Assembly: GCF_900110575.1 (NCBI RefSeq) | Contig: NZ_FOEF01000001.1 | Span: 186,001-250,000, forward strand | DNA from: Amycolatopsis saalfeldensis | GTDB lineage: Bacteria > Actinomycetota > Actinomycetes > Mycobacteriales > Pseudonocardiaceae | Length of the DNA stretch: 64,000 nucleotides | Direction of reading: 5' to 3' | Shown here: positions 7,812-15,914 of the stretch, piece by piece | How the letters are laid out: each line of letters begins with the position of its first letter | Position numbering within the stretch: the stretch's first letter is position 1 | Position numbers and translations under genes: made by a program | Notes under the pieces: generated by a model | What the model saw: the letters and a program-made list of their open reading frames with translations, nothing else | The model's database searches: none | What the model was told of the DNA's origin: nothing

Positions 7812-8686
7812 TTTACGGTCCGGGCCCGCTCCGCCTCGTCACCGACCGGGCTGATCACCAGCTCGGTGACGCCGGCGTCGCCGAACCGCCGCAGCTCGGC
7901 GGCCACCTCCTCTTCGGACCCGGCCACCACCGTGTCCTCCAGGCCGGACTTCCCTTGTGCCGCAAGCACTCGCCGATAGCTGGCGAACGCGCCGGCCCCG
8001 CTGAACCGCGCCGCGATGTCCTCGCGGACGCGGCCGGGATCGGCGGTCACGCCGGCCATCACCGTCGCCACCACGCGAGGCGAGGGCCGTCCCGCCCGGC
8101 GCGCGGCCTCGGTCACCTTCGGCACGATGTCGTCGCCCAGCAGATCGGCGCCGGTCCACACGGTCACCGTGCCGTCCGCCAGCTCGCCGGCCAGGCGCAG
8201 CATCACCGGCCCGAGCGCGGACACCAGCACCGACGGCGCCTCGGCCCCCGGCACGTCGACCGTCCCGGTGGCGGCCAGCGTCTCCCCGCGGAAGTCGACG
8301 GTTTCGCCCCGCAGCAACGGTTGCAGCACCTGCAGGTACTCGCGGACGTGCCGCGCCGGGCGGTCGTAGGACAGGCCGTACTGGCCTTCGATGATCTCCC
8401 GGTGGCTCGGCCCGATCCCCAGCGTCAGCCGCCCGCCGACGGCCGCCTGCACGGTCAGCGCCTGGCCGGCCAGCGCGAGCGGATGGCTCGCGAAGGTGCG
8501 CACCACCGCCGTCCCGAGGCCGATCCGCGGCACGCGCTGCCCGATCAGCCCCGCGACCGTGAGCGCGTCCCACGAAGTCAGCTGCGGCAGGAACACACTG
8601 TCCAGCCCCGAACGCTCGGCCACCGCAGCCTCCTCGACCACGGCCTCGAGCCCCTGCGGACGAGCGGAGTAGAGCCCGATCTTCAC
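7787..8686 (-). CDS. LLM-class F420-dependent oxidoreductase
   Basis: This 299-aa luciferase-like TIM-barrel oxidoreductase matches the F420-dependent subgroup that begins VKIGLYSARPQGLEAVVEEA. Further markers are LGTAVVRTFASHPLALAGQA, LGIGPSHREIIEGQYGLSYD and the late SEEEVAAELRRFGDAGVTEL. The GTG at 8686 was chosen because it gives the family N-terminus and follows GGGGGC; an in-frame extension to 8716 is also open. It is divergent from a TetR gene 93 nt away that probably regulates it. Family members carry out hydride transfer with F420; the substrate here is unknown. Confidence 0.88.
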   Translation of the reverse strand: MKIGLYSARPQGLEAVVEEAAVAERSGLDSVFLPQLTSWDALTVAGLIGQRVPRIGLGTAVVRTFASHPLALAGQALTVQAAVGGRLTLGIGPSHREIIEGQYGLSYDRPARHVREYLQVLQPLLRGETVDFRGETLAATGTVDVPGAEAPSVLVSALGPVMLRLAGELADGTVTVWTGADLLGDDIVPKVTEAARRAGRPSPRVVATVMAGVTADPGRVREDIAARFSGAGAFASYRRVLAAQGKSGLEDTVVAGSEEEVAAELRRFGDAGVTELVISPVGDEAERARTVKLVSVHDA

Positions 8687-8744
8687 GACTGCCCCCAAAC
8701 GGAATCCTGAATTCACCTTGTGTCGCCGACCCTACCCTAAGCTG

Positions 8745-8761
8745 AAGCAGAGATTCCGCTT
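8745..8761. promoter_or_regulatory. Candidate TetR operator in the LLM/tetR intergenic region
   Basis: The 17-bp sequence AAGCAGAGATTCCGCTT is an imperfect palindrome (12 of 16 paired positions) in the only AT-richer part of the 93-bp gap between the divergent LLM oxidoreductase and tetR genes, about 18 nt before the tetR start. Position and symmetry suit a local autoregulatory operator. The evidence is limited. Confidence 0.3.
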
Positions 8762-8779
8762 TCTGGGAAGGGGCTGGTC

Positions 8780-9304
8780 ATGCGGGCGGACGCGGTGCGC
8801 AACCGCGAACGGATCGTCACGAACGCCGTGCGGCTGTTCGCCGAGCGCGGGCCCGACGTGCAGATGTGCGAGATCGCGGCGGCCGCGGGCCTCGGCGTCG
8901 GCACGCTTTACCGGCACTTCCCCGACCGTCAGGCGCTCGCGCTGGAGATCGGCGTGAGCGCGCTGCGCGCGATGACGGAGTTCGCCGGCGCCGCCCGTGA
9001 ACGCGAGGACTCGGCGTGGGGCGAACTGCACGCGATCGTGCGGCACTGCGCGACTTTGCCGCTCGCGCTGGCGAAGTCGCTGTCGGAACTGGTACCGGAG
9101 GAGGCTGGGCTGGCCGAGCTGGAACGCTCCGTCGACGACCTCCTGGCCGACCTCGTCGAGCGGGCCCAGAAAGAGGGCACGCTGCGGAAGGACGTCCCGC
9201 CGCGCGAGGTGGTGCGGCTGGTGAGCGTGGTGGTCTGCCGTCCGGGCGCGCGCGCCGACGACTACCTGACCGTCGTGATGCTCGACGGGCTCCGCGCGGA
9301 TTGA
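8780..9304 (+). CDS. TetR-family transcriptional regulator
   Basis: This 174-aa repressor has a well-formed N-terminal helix-turn-helix: RERIVTNAVRLFAERGPDVQ followed by EIAAAAGLGVGTLYRHFPDR. The rest is the ligand-binding, dimerising helical domain. The ATG at 8780 is preceded by GGGAAGGGG. It is divergent from the LLM oxidoreductase gene, the usual arrangement for a local repressor that also controls itself. The ligand is unknown, but an F420-reducible compound related to the neighbouring enzyme is a reasonable guess. Confidence 0.9.
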   Translation: MRADAVRNRERIVTNAVRLFAERGPDVQMCEIAAAAGLGVGTLYRHFPDRQALALEIGVSALRAMTEFAGAAREREDSAWGELHAIVRHCATLPLALAKSLSELVPEEAGLAELERSVDDLLADLVERAQKEGTLRKDVPPREVVRLVSVVVCRPGARADDYLTVVMLDGLRAD

Positions 9305-9363
9305 GGACCACGGCTGTCCTGATGGCGGATTAGCTTGCGAGCACACCGTCGAAAGGAATCCCG

Positions 9364-10092
9364 ATGAGCCGCGTCGACCGCAACCAGCCGCTCGGCACCC
9401 CCACCTGGATCGACCTGGCCGTGCCCGACCTGGAGCGCGCGCGGGAGTTCTACTGCCGCGTGTTCGGCTGGGAGTTCGACGGCGGTGACTGCCTGCTGCG
9501 CGGCCTCCCCGTCGCCGGGCTGCGGCAGGCCGACCAGAGCGGCCACGGCTGGGACGTCCACCTCGCCACGGAGGACGTCGACGCGAGTGCCGCGGCCGTC
9601 ACCGCCGCCGGTGGGGTGCTGCTGGCCGAGCCGCACGAGGTCGCGGGACGGGGGCGGGCCGCGTTCGCGCTCGACCCCACCGGGGCGCGGTTCGGGCTGT
9701 GGCTGGGCCGGGGGTTCCCGGGGGCCAGGCTGGTGAACGAGCCGGACACCTTGGTGCGCAACGATTTGCTGACCCCCGCGGCGGCAAAGGCCCGCGACTT
9801 CTACTGCGCGGTCTTCGGCTTCACCCTCGACGGCAACAACGACCTGCCCGGCGCCGACTTCACGTTCCTGCGCCGCCCGGACGGCCACGAGGTCGGCGGC
9901 ATCTTCGCCGCCCCGGGCGCCGAGGTTTCGGCCTGGGCCACCACCTTCGAGGTAGCCGACGCCGACGCGACAGTCGCGAAAGCCACCGCGGCGGGTGGCA
10001 CGGCCCAGCCCGCCGAGCCCACGCCGTACGGCCGCATGGCGGCGATCACCGACCCGTTCGGCACCGAGTTCACCGCGATCGCCCGCAGCTGA
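9364..10092 (+). CDS. Two-domain glyoxalase/VOC family protein
   Basis: This 242-aa protein contains two vicinal-oxygen-chelate repeats. Domain 1 (about residues 12-115) starts PTWIDLAVPDLERAREFYCR and domain 2 (about 125-240) has AKARDFYCAVFGFTLDG and ends MAAITDPFGTEFTAI. This tandem form matches the actinobacterial group annotated as 27-kDa antigen Cfp30B or hydroxylase-like proteins. Start ATG 9364 follows AAAGGAATCCCG. Both domains keep the FYC-x-VFG signature, but the metal ligands cannot be assigned with certainty. It could serve detoxification or be a binding protein without catalysis. Confidence 0.87.
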   Translation: MSRVDRNQPLGTPTWIDLAVPDLERAREFYCRVFGWEFDGGDCLLRGLPVAGLRQADQSGHGWDVHLATEDVDASAAAVTAAGGVLLAEPHEVAGRGRAAFALDPTGARFGLWLGRGFPGARLVNEPDTLVRNDLLTPAAAKARDFYCAVFGFTLDGNNDLPGADFTFLRRPDGHEVGGIFAAPGAEVSAWATTFEVADADATVAKATAAGGTAQPAEPTPYGRMAAITDPFGTEFTAIARS

Positions 10093-10163
10093 GCCGACCG
10101 TCCACAGTGCACGCCCTGGTCCACCTCATTGCGGCCCGCGAAGAAGGTGACTAGACAGGTGCA

Positions 10164-10661
10164 GTGGAACTCGATGAGCTGACCGGCCTCCCGGACACCC
10201 GCCTGCAGGCCGCGACCGAGGCGGACGCGCCGGAGCTGCTGGTGCTGCAACGCTGCTGCTGGCTGCAAGAAGCACTGCTGAACGACACCCTGGAGATCCC
10301 CGCGCTGCACGAAAGCCTCGAAGACGTGCGTGCCTGGACGAGCACGTGGCGCGTCTGGACCGTGCGCCAGGGTCCCCGCCTGGTGGGCGCGGTCCGCGGC
10401 AAGCCCGACGGCGAAGACTGGGAAGTCGGCCGTCTGATGGTCGCACCGGACCTCGCGGGCCGCGGCCTGGGCCGGTTCCTGCTCGCCCACGTGGAGCACC
10501 AGGCCCCCGCCGAGCTACGCCGGTTCACCCTGTTCACCGGCGCCAAGAGCACCCGCAACATCTCGATGTACGAGCGGGCGGGCTACCGCCTCGTCGACCA
10601 GCCCGGGCCGGTGGCGGGGCATATCGCGCACGCGGTGTTCCTGGTCAAGCAACGCGCCTGA
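10164..10661 (+). CDS. GNAT-family N-acetyltransferase
   Basis: This 165-aa GNAT enzyme has the acetyl-CoA pyrophosphate loop in GRLMVAPDLAGRGLGRFLLA and the C-terminal beta bulge region RNISMYERAGYRLVDQPG. Start GTG 10164 is weakly supported by the upstream sequence. The final codons (HAVFLVKQRA) are the founder sequence of a decayed tandem array that continues about 250 bp downstream, so the end of this gene appears to have been duplicated several times. The substrate is unknown. Confidence 0.85.
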   Translation: MELDELTGLPDTRLQAATEADAPELLVLQRCCWLQEALLNDTLEIPALHESLEDVRAWTSTWRVWTVRQGPRLVGAVRGKPDGEDWEVGRLMVAPDLAGRGLGRFLLAHVEHQAPAELRRFTLFTGAKSTRNISMYERAGYRLVDQPGPVAGHIAHAVFLVKQRA

Positions 10662-10915
10662 CCCCGCGCCGGTGCCGCCCGAACGCGGGGTGTTCCTGGT
10701 GAAACAGCGGACCCGAGCCCGGCAATGCCGCCAGCACGCGCGGTGTTTCCGGCGAACCAGCGCGCCTAGGCTCGGCCAGGGCCGCCCACACGCGCCGCGC
10801 ACCCGGAGAAGCAACGCCGGCGAGCCAGGCAAAGCCGCCAGACGCGCGGTGTTTCCGGCGAAGCAACGCGCCCGACCCCGCGCCGCGTACCCGGTGAAGC
10901 ACTGCCGGCGACTCA
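10631..10915 (+). repeat. Degenerate ~53-bp tandem array derived from the 3' end of the GNAT gene
   Basis: The core GCGGTGTTCCTGGTCAAGCA at the end of the GNAT gene recurs in diverged form with starts near 10635, 10690, 10743, 10797 and 10849, and a last partial copy near 10885. The period is 52-55 bp. Later copies read GCGGTGTTTCCGGCGAAGCA. Because the period is not constant and not a multiple of three, and no start or stop pattern is kept, the array is probably non-coding expansion. It fills the whole gap between the GNAT gene and the convergent hypothetical gene. Confidence 0.75.
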
Positions 10916-11332
10916 GCCAGTGTGCAAGTGGGCGGCCAGCCGGCTGCGCAGGCCGCCCACGTCGCCGAGGGGGATGGCGAAGGTGTGGACCGGGCGGTAG
11001 CCCGCGGTGTTGTTCCAGCGGCCGCAGGGGCCGGCGACGTAGAGGAAGCCGTCGGAGGGGTCGGTGTGGGGCATGGACCAGATCTGCTCGCTGCCGCGGC
11101 CCGCGCCGGAGCGGCGGGCGCGCCAGAACTGCGGCGTCGCCATCACGGCGCCGAGGGCGGTGACGAGCCCGGGCACGTCGGTCTCGGGCAGGCCGAGGCC
11201 GCGGCCCGGCCACACGCGGGGCAGCGCGTCGGCGGGAGCGCCGGGCAGTGGCGCGCACGCGAAGGCCACCTCGGCGTCCCCGACCTCGGGCGCCCAGTGC
11301 CGCAGCGGCCCGGTCGCCGTGCTCGGCCGCAT
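10913..11332 (-). CDS. Conserved-looking hypothetical protein
   Basis: This 139-aa protein was not recognised. It contains a composition typical of real coding sequence, with IWSMPHTDPSDGFLYVAGPC and CGRWNNTAGYRPVHTFAIPL. The ATG at 11332 is preceded by GGAAGGGAG at good spacing; a longer open frame to 11515 lacks such a site. No signal peptide or membrane segment is seen. Its 3' end runs to the edge of the 53-bp repeat array, and it follows an Lrp gene transcribed in the same direction. No function is proposed. Confidence 0.6.
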   Translation of the reverse strand: MRPSTATGPLRHWAPEVGDAEVAFACAPLPGAPADALPRVWPGRGLGLPETDVPGLVTALGAVMATPQFWRARRSGAGRGSEQIWSMPHTDPSDGFLYVAGPCGRWNNTAGYRPVHTFAIPLGDVGGLRSRLAAHLHTG

Positions 11333-11523
11333 GATCCACTCCCTTCCGCGAAAGTGCGGCGAGTGAACCACGAAGCGGTCAAACCCGACTGGGCGATCAC
11401 GGGTTCGTTCCTCAACGCCGACGCGTTCGACGTCGAAGTCTTCAACGCGGAGCCGGTTCACGCGAGCCGCGCCCGGCCCGGCGGCCTCCCGGCCCACCCG
11501 GCGGGGTGATGCCACCCGGTCTG

Positions 11524-11976
11524 CTAAAGCTCGTCGAACACCAGGACCGTGTGGGTCGAGAGCACGTCCGGCATCGACTGGAGCCGTTCGAAGACCAGGT
11601 CGCGCAGGCTGTCCGCGTCGCGCGTGCGGACGAACAGGATCAAGTCGTTGTCACCCGAGACGAGGCCGCCGTGCTCGATCTCGGAGATCTGCTTGAGCGC
11701 CGTGCGCACTGTGCGCCAGGAGTTCTGCGTGACCTTGAGGTAGACGTACGCCGAAAGGCCCTGCCCCATCCGGCGCGGGTCGGTGACCGCCGCGTACCCG
11801 GTGATCACGCCTTCGCGGTGCAGCCGCTCCACCCGGGTGTAGCAGCCCGCGCGCGAGATGTGCGCGCGTTCGGCCAGCGCGCGCATCGACGCCCGGCCGT
11901 CGGCCTTCAGCTCGGCGATCAGTTTCAGGTCGACTTCGTCGAGCACCGCCGCCATTCGTCCACCCGACTCGGGCAT
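11524..11976 (-). CDS. Lrp/AsnC-family regulator, BkdR-like
   Basis: This 150-aa Lrp/AsnC protein has an N-terminal winged helix (LDEVDLKLIAELKADGRASM, with recognition helix ISRAGCYTRVERLHREGVI) and a C-terminal RAM effector domain. The start ATG at 11976 follows GAGAGGGG; the ATG at 11955 is an alternative that still gives a complete domain. It is divergent from the 2-oxoacid dehydrogenase operon. In actinomycetes this is the position of BkdR, which represses branched-chain keto-acid dehydrogenase genes and responds to branched-chain amino acids or keto acids. The role is inferred from position and family. Confidence 0.86.
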   Translation of the reverse strand: MPESGGRMAAVLDEVDLKLIAELKADGRASMRALAERAHISRAGCYTRVERLHREGVITGYAAVTDPRRMGQGLSAYVYLKVTQNSWRTVRTALKQISEIEHGGLVSGDNDLILFVRTRDADSLRDLVFERLQSMPDVLSTHTVLVFDEL

Positions 11977-12126
11977 CCGCACCCCTCTCGACACCATAGA
12001 TCCAGCAGATCCCAGCTCAACGAGCCATTGTTCCACACTTGATCGTGATCTCTGGATAGCTGATCGCCCGAGAGCGAGGATTCGCCTTAACCGTCTTCAC
12101 GTCGAATCGTCGGATCGGAGCTGCCG

Positions 12127-13230
12127 GTGACCACCACGGAACGTGCCGCCGCCTCGCACCTGCTGCCCAGCGCGGAGCCGCTCGCGCTCATCGCCGCCGA
12201 CGGCAGCCCAGTGCCCGATCCCGCGCTGGAGCTGCCCGACGGTGAGGTGCTGCTGCGGCTGTACCGCGGCATGGTCGCGGGCCGCCGCTTCGACACGCAG
12301 GCCACGGCGCTGACGAAGCAGGGCCGGCTGGCCGTCTACCCGTCGGCGCGCGGGCAGGAGGCCGCCGAGATCGGCGGGATCCTCGCGCTGCGCCCGCAGG
12401 ACTGGCTCTTTCCCACCTATCGCGACTCGATGGCCGTGGTCGCCCGCGGCGTCGACCCGGTCGAGGTGCTGACGCTGCTGCGCGGCGACTGGCACTGCGG
12501 CTACGACCCGTACCGCGCCAACGTCGCACCGCAGTGCACGCCGCTGGCCACGAACACCCTGCACGCCGTCGGTTTCGCGCACGCCGCGCGGATCAAGGGC
12601 GAGGACTCCGTGTCGCTCGTCCTGCTCGGCGACGGCGCGACCAGCGAGGGCGACACCCACGAGGCGCTCAACTTCGCGGCCGTCTGGCAGGCGCCGGTGG
12701 TCTTCCTGGTGCAGAACAACGGGTACGCCATCAGCGTCCCGCTCGCGAAGCAGACCGCGGCGCCTTCGTTGGCACACAAGGGAATCGGCTACGGCATGCC
12801 CTCGGTGCTGGTGGACGGGAACGACGCCGCCGCCGTGCACGCCGTGGTGGAGCAGGCCGTCGCCCGCGCCGCCGCCGGCGAAGGCCCGACGCTGATCGAA
12901 GCCGTCACCTACCGCGTGGAATCGCACACCAACGCCGACGACGCCACCCGCTACCGCGACCGCGCCGAGGTCGAACAGTGGCTGGCCCGCGACCCGATCG
13001 CCCGGCTGAAGCAGTACCTGACCGACCGCGGGCTGCTCGACGACGCGCGTCAGCAGGAAATCGACGCCCGCGCCGAGGCCGAGGCGGCCACGCTGCGCGA
13101 GCGGATGAACGTCGACACCGAACTCGACCCGGCGGAGCTGTTCCGCCACGTCTACGCCGAGCCGACCGCCGCCCTGCGGCAGCAGGCCGCCGAGCTGACC
13201 GCCGAACTCACCACCGGGGACCAGGCATGA
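12127..13230 (+). CDS. bkdA: Branched-chain 2-oxoacid (or pyruvate) dehydrogenase E1 alpha subunit
   Basis: This 367-aa subunit binds thiamine diphosphate through GDGATSEGDTHEALNFAAVW ending in NN, the classic GDG-x(n)-NN motif. It also has VYPSARGQEAAEIGG and the phosphorylation-loop region VESHTNADDATRYRD. With E1 beta it decarboxylates a 2-oxo acid and transfers the acyl group to E2. Start GTG 12127 has GGAG 9 nt upstream. It opens a three-gene operon with ATGA coupling to E1 beta. The divergent Lrp regulator and the usual actinomycete arrangement favour the branched-chain enzyme, which feeds branched fatty-acid and polyketide starters. Pyruvate cannot be excluded. Confidence 0.9.
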   Translation: MTTTERAAASHLLPSAEPLALIAADGSPVPDPALELPDGEVLLRLYRGMVAGRRFDTQATALTKQGRLAVYPSARGQEAAEIGGILALRPQDWLFPTYRDSMAVVARGVDPVEVLTLLRGDWHCGYDPYRANVAPQCTPLATNTLHAVGFAHAARIKGEDSVSLVLLGDGATSEGDTHEALNFAAVWQAPVVFLVQNNGYAISVPLAKQTAAPSLAHKGIGYGMPSVLVDGNDAAAVHAVVEQAVARAAAGEGPTLIEAVTYRVESHTNADDATRYRDRAEVEQWLARDPIARLKQYLTDRGLLDDARQQEIDARAEAEAATLRERMNVDTELDPAELFRHVYAEPTAALRQQAAELTAELTTGDQA

Positions 13231-14255
13231 CCACGTTCGCCGAGGCACCGTCGGCTTCGGACACCTTGACCATGGCGGGCGCGCTCAACCGCGCGCTGGC
13301 CGACGCGCTGACCGAGGACGAGCGAGTGCTCGTGTTCGGTGAGGACGTCGGCACGCTCGGCGGCGTCTTCCGCGTCACCGACGGGCTCGCCGCCCGCTTC
13401 GGCGAGGCCCGCGTGTTCGACACGCCGCTGGCCGAGGCCGGCATCGTCGGCACGGCCATCGGCATGGCCATGAACGGCCTGCGCCCGGTCGTGGAGATGC
13501 AGTTCGACGCCTTCGCCTACCCCGCGTTCGAGCAGATCACCAGCCACCTGGCGAAGCTGCGCAACCGCACGCACGGCCGGGTCGAGCTGCCCATCGTGAT
13601 CCGGATCCCCTACGGCGGCGGCATCGGCGGCGTCGAGCACCACTGCGACTCCTCCGAGGTCTACTACACCCACACGGCCGGCCTGCGCGTCGTCACGCCT
13701 TCCTCACCCAGCGACGCGTATGCGTTGCTGCGCCAGGCAATCGACAGCCCGGACCCGGTGATCTTCCTGGAGCCGAAGCGCCGGTACTGGGAGAAGGAGA
13801 CCGCGCGGCTGGACCACCGCGGCTCGACGCTGGACCGCGCCGAAGTGCGCCGGCCGGGCACCGACCTCACGCTGATCTCTTACGGCGGCGCGCTCGGCAC
13901 CACGCTGGAAGCCGCCGCGGCCGCGCAAGAAGAGGGCTACAGCGCCGAAGTGATCGACCTGCGCAGCCTCTCCCCGTTCGACCTCGACACCGTCGCCGCG
14001 TCCGTGCGCCGCACCGGCCGCGCCGTCGTGGTGCATGAGGCGAGCCGGTTCTGCGGTTACGGCGCGGAGGTCGCCGCGCAGCTGTCCGAGACCTGCTTCC
14101 ACTATCTGGAGGCGCCGGTGCTGCGCGTCGCGGGCTTCGATATTCCTTATCCCGCACCGAATCTGGAGCAGCACCACCTGCCGGGGGTCGACCGGATCCT
14201 GGACGCGATCGAACGCTTGCAGTGGGACGACAGCGCCCCGGCGGGGGGTGCGTGA
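13227..14255 (+). CDS. bkdB: Branched-chain 2-oxoacid (or pyruvate) dehydrogenase E1 beta subunit
   Basis: This 342-aa transketolase-type subunit completes the E1 heterotetramer. Recognisable parts are LVFGEDVGTLGGVFRVTDGL, the DTPLAEAGIVGTAIGMA loop, VEMQFDAFAYPAFEQI and the C-terminal domain with VIDLRSLSPFDLDTVAASVR. Its start codon overlaps the E1 alpha stop as ATGA at 13227-13230, and its own stop overlaps the E2 start as TGATG. The tight overlaps indicate strict stoichiometric translation. The gene is complete. Confidence 0.93.
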   Translation: MTTFAEAPSASDTLTMAGALNRALADALTEDERVLVFGEDVGTLGGVFRVTDGLAARFGEARVFDTPLAEAGIVGTAIGMAMNGLRPVVEMQFDAFAYPAFEQITSHLAKLRNRTHGRVELPIVIRIPYGGGIGGVEHHCDSSEVYYTHTAGLRVVTPSSPSDAYALLRQAIDSPDPVIFLEPKRRYWEKETARLDHRGSTLDRAEVRRPGTDLTLISYGGALGTTLEAAAAAQEEGYSAEVIDLRSLSPFDLDTVAASVRRTGRAVVVHEASRFCGYGAEVAAQLSETCFHYLEAPVLRVAGFDIPYPAPNLEQHHLPGVDRILDAIERLQWDDSAPAGGA

Positions 14256-15496
14256 TGGCCGTCTTCAAGCTGCCGGACCTCGGCGAGGGATTGACCGAGG
14301 CCGAGATCGTCGCGTGGCACGTGGCAGTGGGCGACACCGTGACCGTGGATCAGACGGTGGTGGAGGTCGAGACGGCCAAGGCCAGCGTCGAGGTCCCGGT
14401 GCCGTTCGCCGGGCGCGTGGCGACGCTGCACGGCGCGGCGGGTGACACGCTCGCCGTCGGCACTCCGCTGATCACCGTGGAAGAGGGCGCGTTCGTCGAG
14501 CCCGGAGTGGTGACACCGGCCCCGTCGGAAGGCAGCGGAAACGTGCTGATCGGCTACGGCACCGGCACCACGCGGGCCCGGCGGATGCGGCGCCCGCGCG
14601 GCGCGGCCCGACCCGCCGTGCACGCCGCGCCGAAGTCCGCCCAGGACCGGATCCGCGTGGTCTCCCCGCTCGTGCGGCGGCTGGCGAAGGAGTCCGGTGT
14701 GGACATCCGCACGCTGACCGGCTCGGGCACCGGCGGGCTGATCAGCCGGGCCGACGTCGAGCGGGCGGCCGCGGCCCCGGCCACCGCGCCGGTCGCCGTC
14801 GCGGACACCGGTGAATACCGGATCCCGTTGCGGGGCATCCGAAAGACCGTCGCCGACAAGCTCACCCGCTCACGCCGCGAGATCCCCGAGGCGACGGTGT
14901 GGGTCGACGTGGACGCGACCCCGTTGCTGGAACTGCGCGCCGCCCTGAACGCCGACCCCTCGGCGCCGAAGGTCAGCCTGCTGGCGTTGCTGTCCCGCTT
15001 CGCGCTGGCCGGCCTGCGCCGTTTCCCGGAGCTGAACTCGCGCATCGAGGGTGACGAGATCGTGGTCCCGTCGGCGGTCCAGCTGGGCTTCGCCGCGCAG
15101 ACCGACCGCGGCCTGGTCGTGCCGGTGGTGCCGGACGCGCACGCGCTGACCGTCGAGGAGCTGTCCGCGGCGCTGGCCGAGCGGACCGAGCGCGCGCGGG
15201 CGGGCAAGCTGGCGCCGGCCGAGCTGACCGGCGGCAGCTTCACCATCAACAACTACGGCGTCTTCGGCGTCGACGGTTCCGCCGCGATCATCAACCACCC
15301 CGAGGTGGCGATCCTGGGCATCGGCCGGATCATCGACCGGCCGTGGATCGTCGAGGGCCAGGTGGTGCCGCGCAAGATCACGGAGCTGACGCTGGCCTTC
15401 GACCACCGCGCCTGCGACGGCGGCACGGCGGGCGGCTTCCTGCGCTTCGTCGCCGACTGCGTCGAATCGCCGCTGCGCCTGCTGCGGAACGTCTAG
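14255..15496 (+). CDS. bkdC: 2-oxoacid dehydrogenase E2 component, dihydrolipoamide acyltransferase
   Basis: This 413-aa E2 has one N-terminal lipoyl domain (Lys42 in VETAKASVEV), a peripheral subunit-binding domain (VSPLVRRLAKESGVDIRTL, about residues 140-175) and a C-terminal catalytic domain with FTINNYGVFG and the active-site DHRACDGG. It transfers the acyl group from E1 to CoA. ATG 14255 overlaps the E1 beta stop; an open frame from 14222 is a shadow extension. No E3 gene follows, so a lipoamide dehydrogenase encoded elsewhere must complete the complex. Confidence 0.93.
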   Translation: MAVFKLPDLGEGLTEAEIVAWHVAVGDTVTVDQTVVEVETAKASVEVPVPFAGRVATLHGAAGDTLAVGTPLITVEEGAFVEPGVVTPAPSEGSGNVLIGYGTGTTRARRMRRPRGAARPAVHAAPKSAQDRIRVVSPLVRRLAKESGVDIRTLTGSGTGGLISRADVERAAAAPATAPVAVADTGEYRIPLRGIRKTVADKLTRSRREIPEATVWVDVDATPLLELRAALNADPSAPKVSLLALLSRFALAGLRRFPELNSRIEGDEIVVPSAVQLGFAAQTDRGLVVPVVPDAHALTVEELSAALAERTERARAGKLAPAELTGGSFTINNYGVFGVDGSAAIINHPEVAILGIGRIIDRPWIVEGQVVPRKITELTLAFDHRACDGGTAGGFLRFVADCVESPLRLLRNV

Positions 15497-15505
15497 CTCA
15501 CCGGG

Positions 15506-15715
15506 TCATTCAACGCCGAGCATGACCTCGGTGGACTTCACCAGCGCGGTGACCGGCTTGCCCACCTCGAGTTCGAGTTCCTCGGCGGCGTCCTTGGTGA
15601 TCGAGGCGACCACGGACTGGCCGCCCTCGAGCTGCACGGTCACGATGGTCATCACCGAGCCGGGCTTGACGGCCGAGACGGTGCCGGTGAGCTGGTTGCG
15701 AGTAGACAGGCGCAT
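15506..15715 (-). CDS. TOBE/Mop-domain molybdate-binding-like small protein
   Basis: This 69-aa protein is a single TOBE (molbindin) domain: MRLSTRNQLTGTVSAVKPGS, then VTVQLEGGQSVVASITKDAA and VGKPVTALVKSTEVMLGV. Molbindins assemble into oligomers that bind oxyanions such as molybdate. The ATG at 15715 has AAGGA 8 nt upstream; longer in-frame extensions are not supported. It is convergent with the E2 gene with only 9 nt between stops. No molybdate transporter or cofactor gene is adjacent. Confidence 0.87.
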   Translation of the reverse strand: MRLSTRNQLTGTVSAVKPGSVMTIVTVQLEGGQSVVASITKDAAEELELEVGKPVTALVKSTEVMLGVE

Positions 15716-15914
15716 GTGGACAGTCCTTGACGCTGGGAGGGGCAGAACACCGTGACGGTAAACGGCTTTCGCACCCGGTATCGGCCCCGCCGCGACCGCG
15801 TGACGACGGCTGCGTCGATAGTCACGCCTCTGGCACCGCACCTGCGCACGGATCGGCACCGGCGACCGGCACCCGCGAATCGCTGTGACTTTCGACGCCC
15901 CGGGCGAGTCCGGC

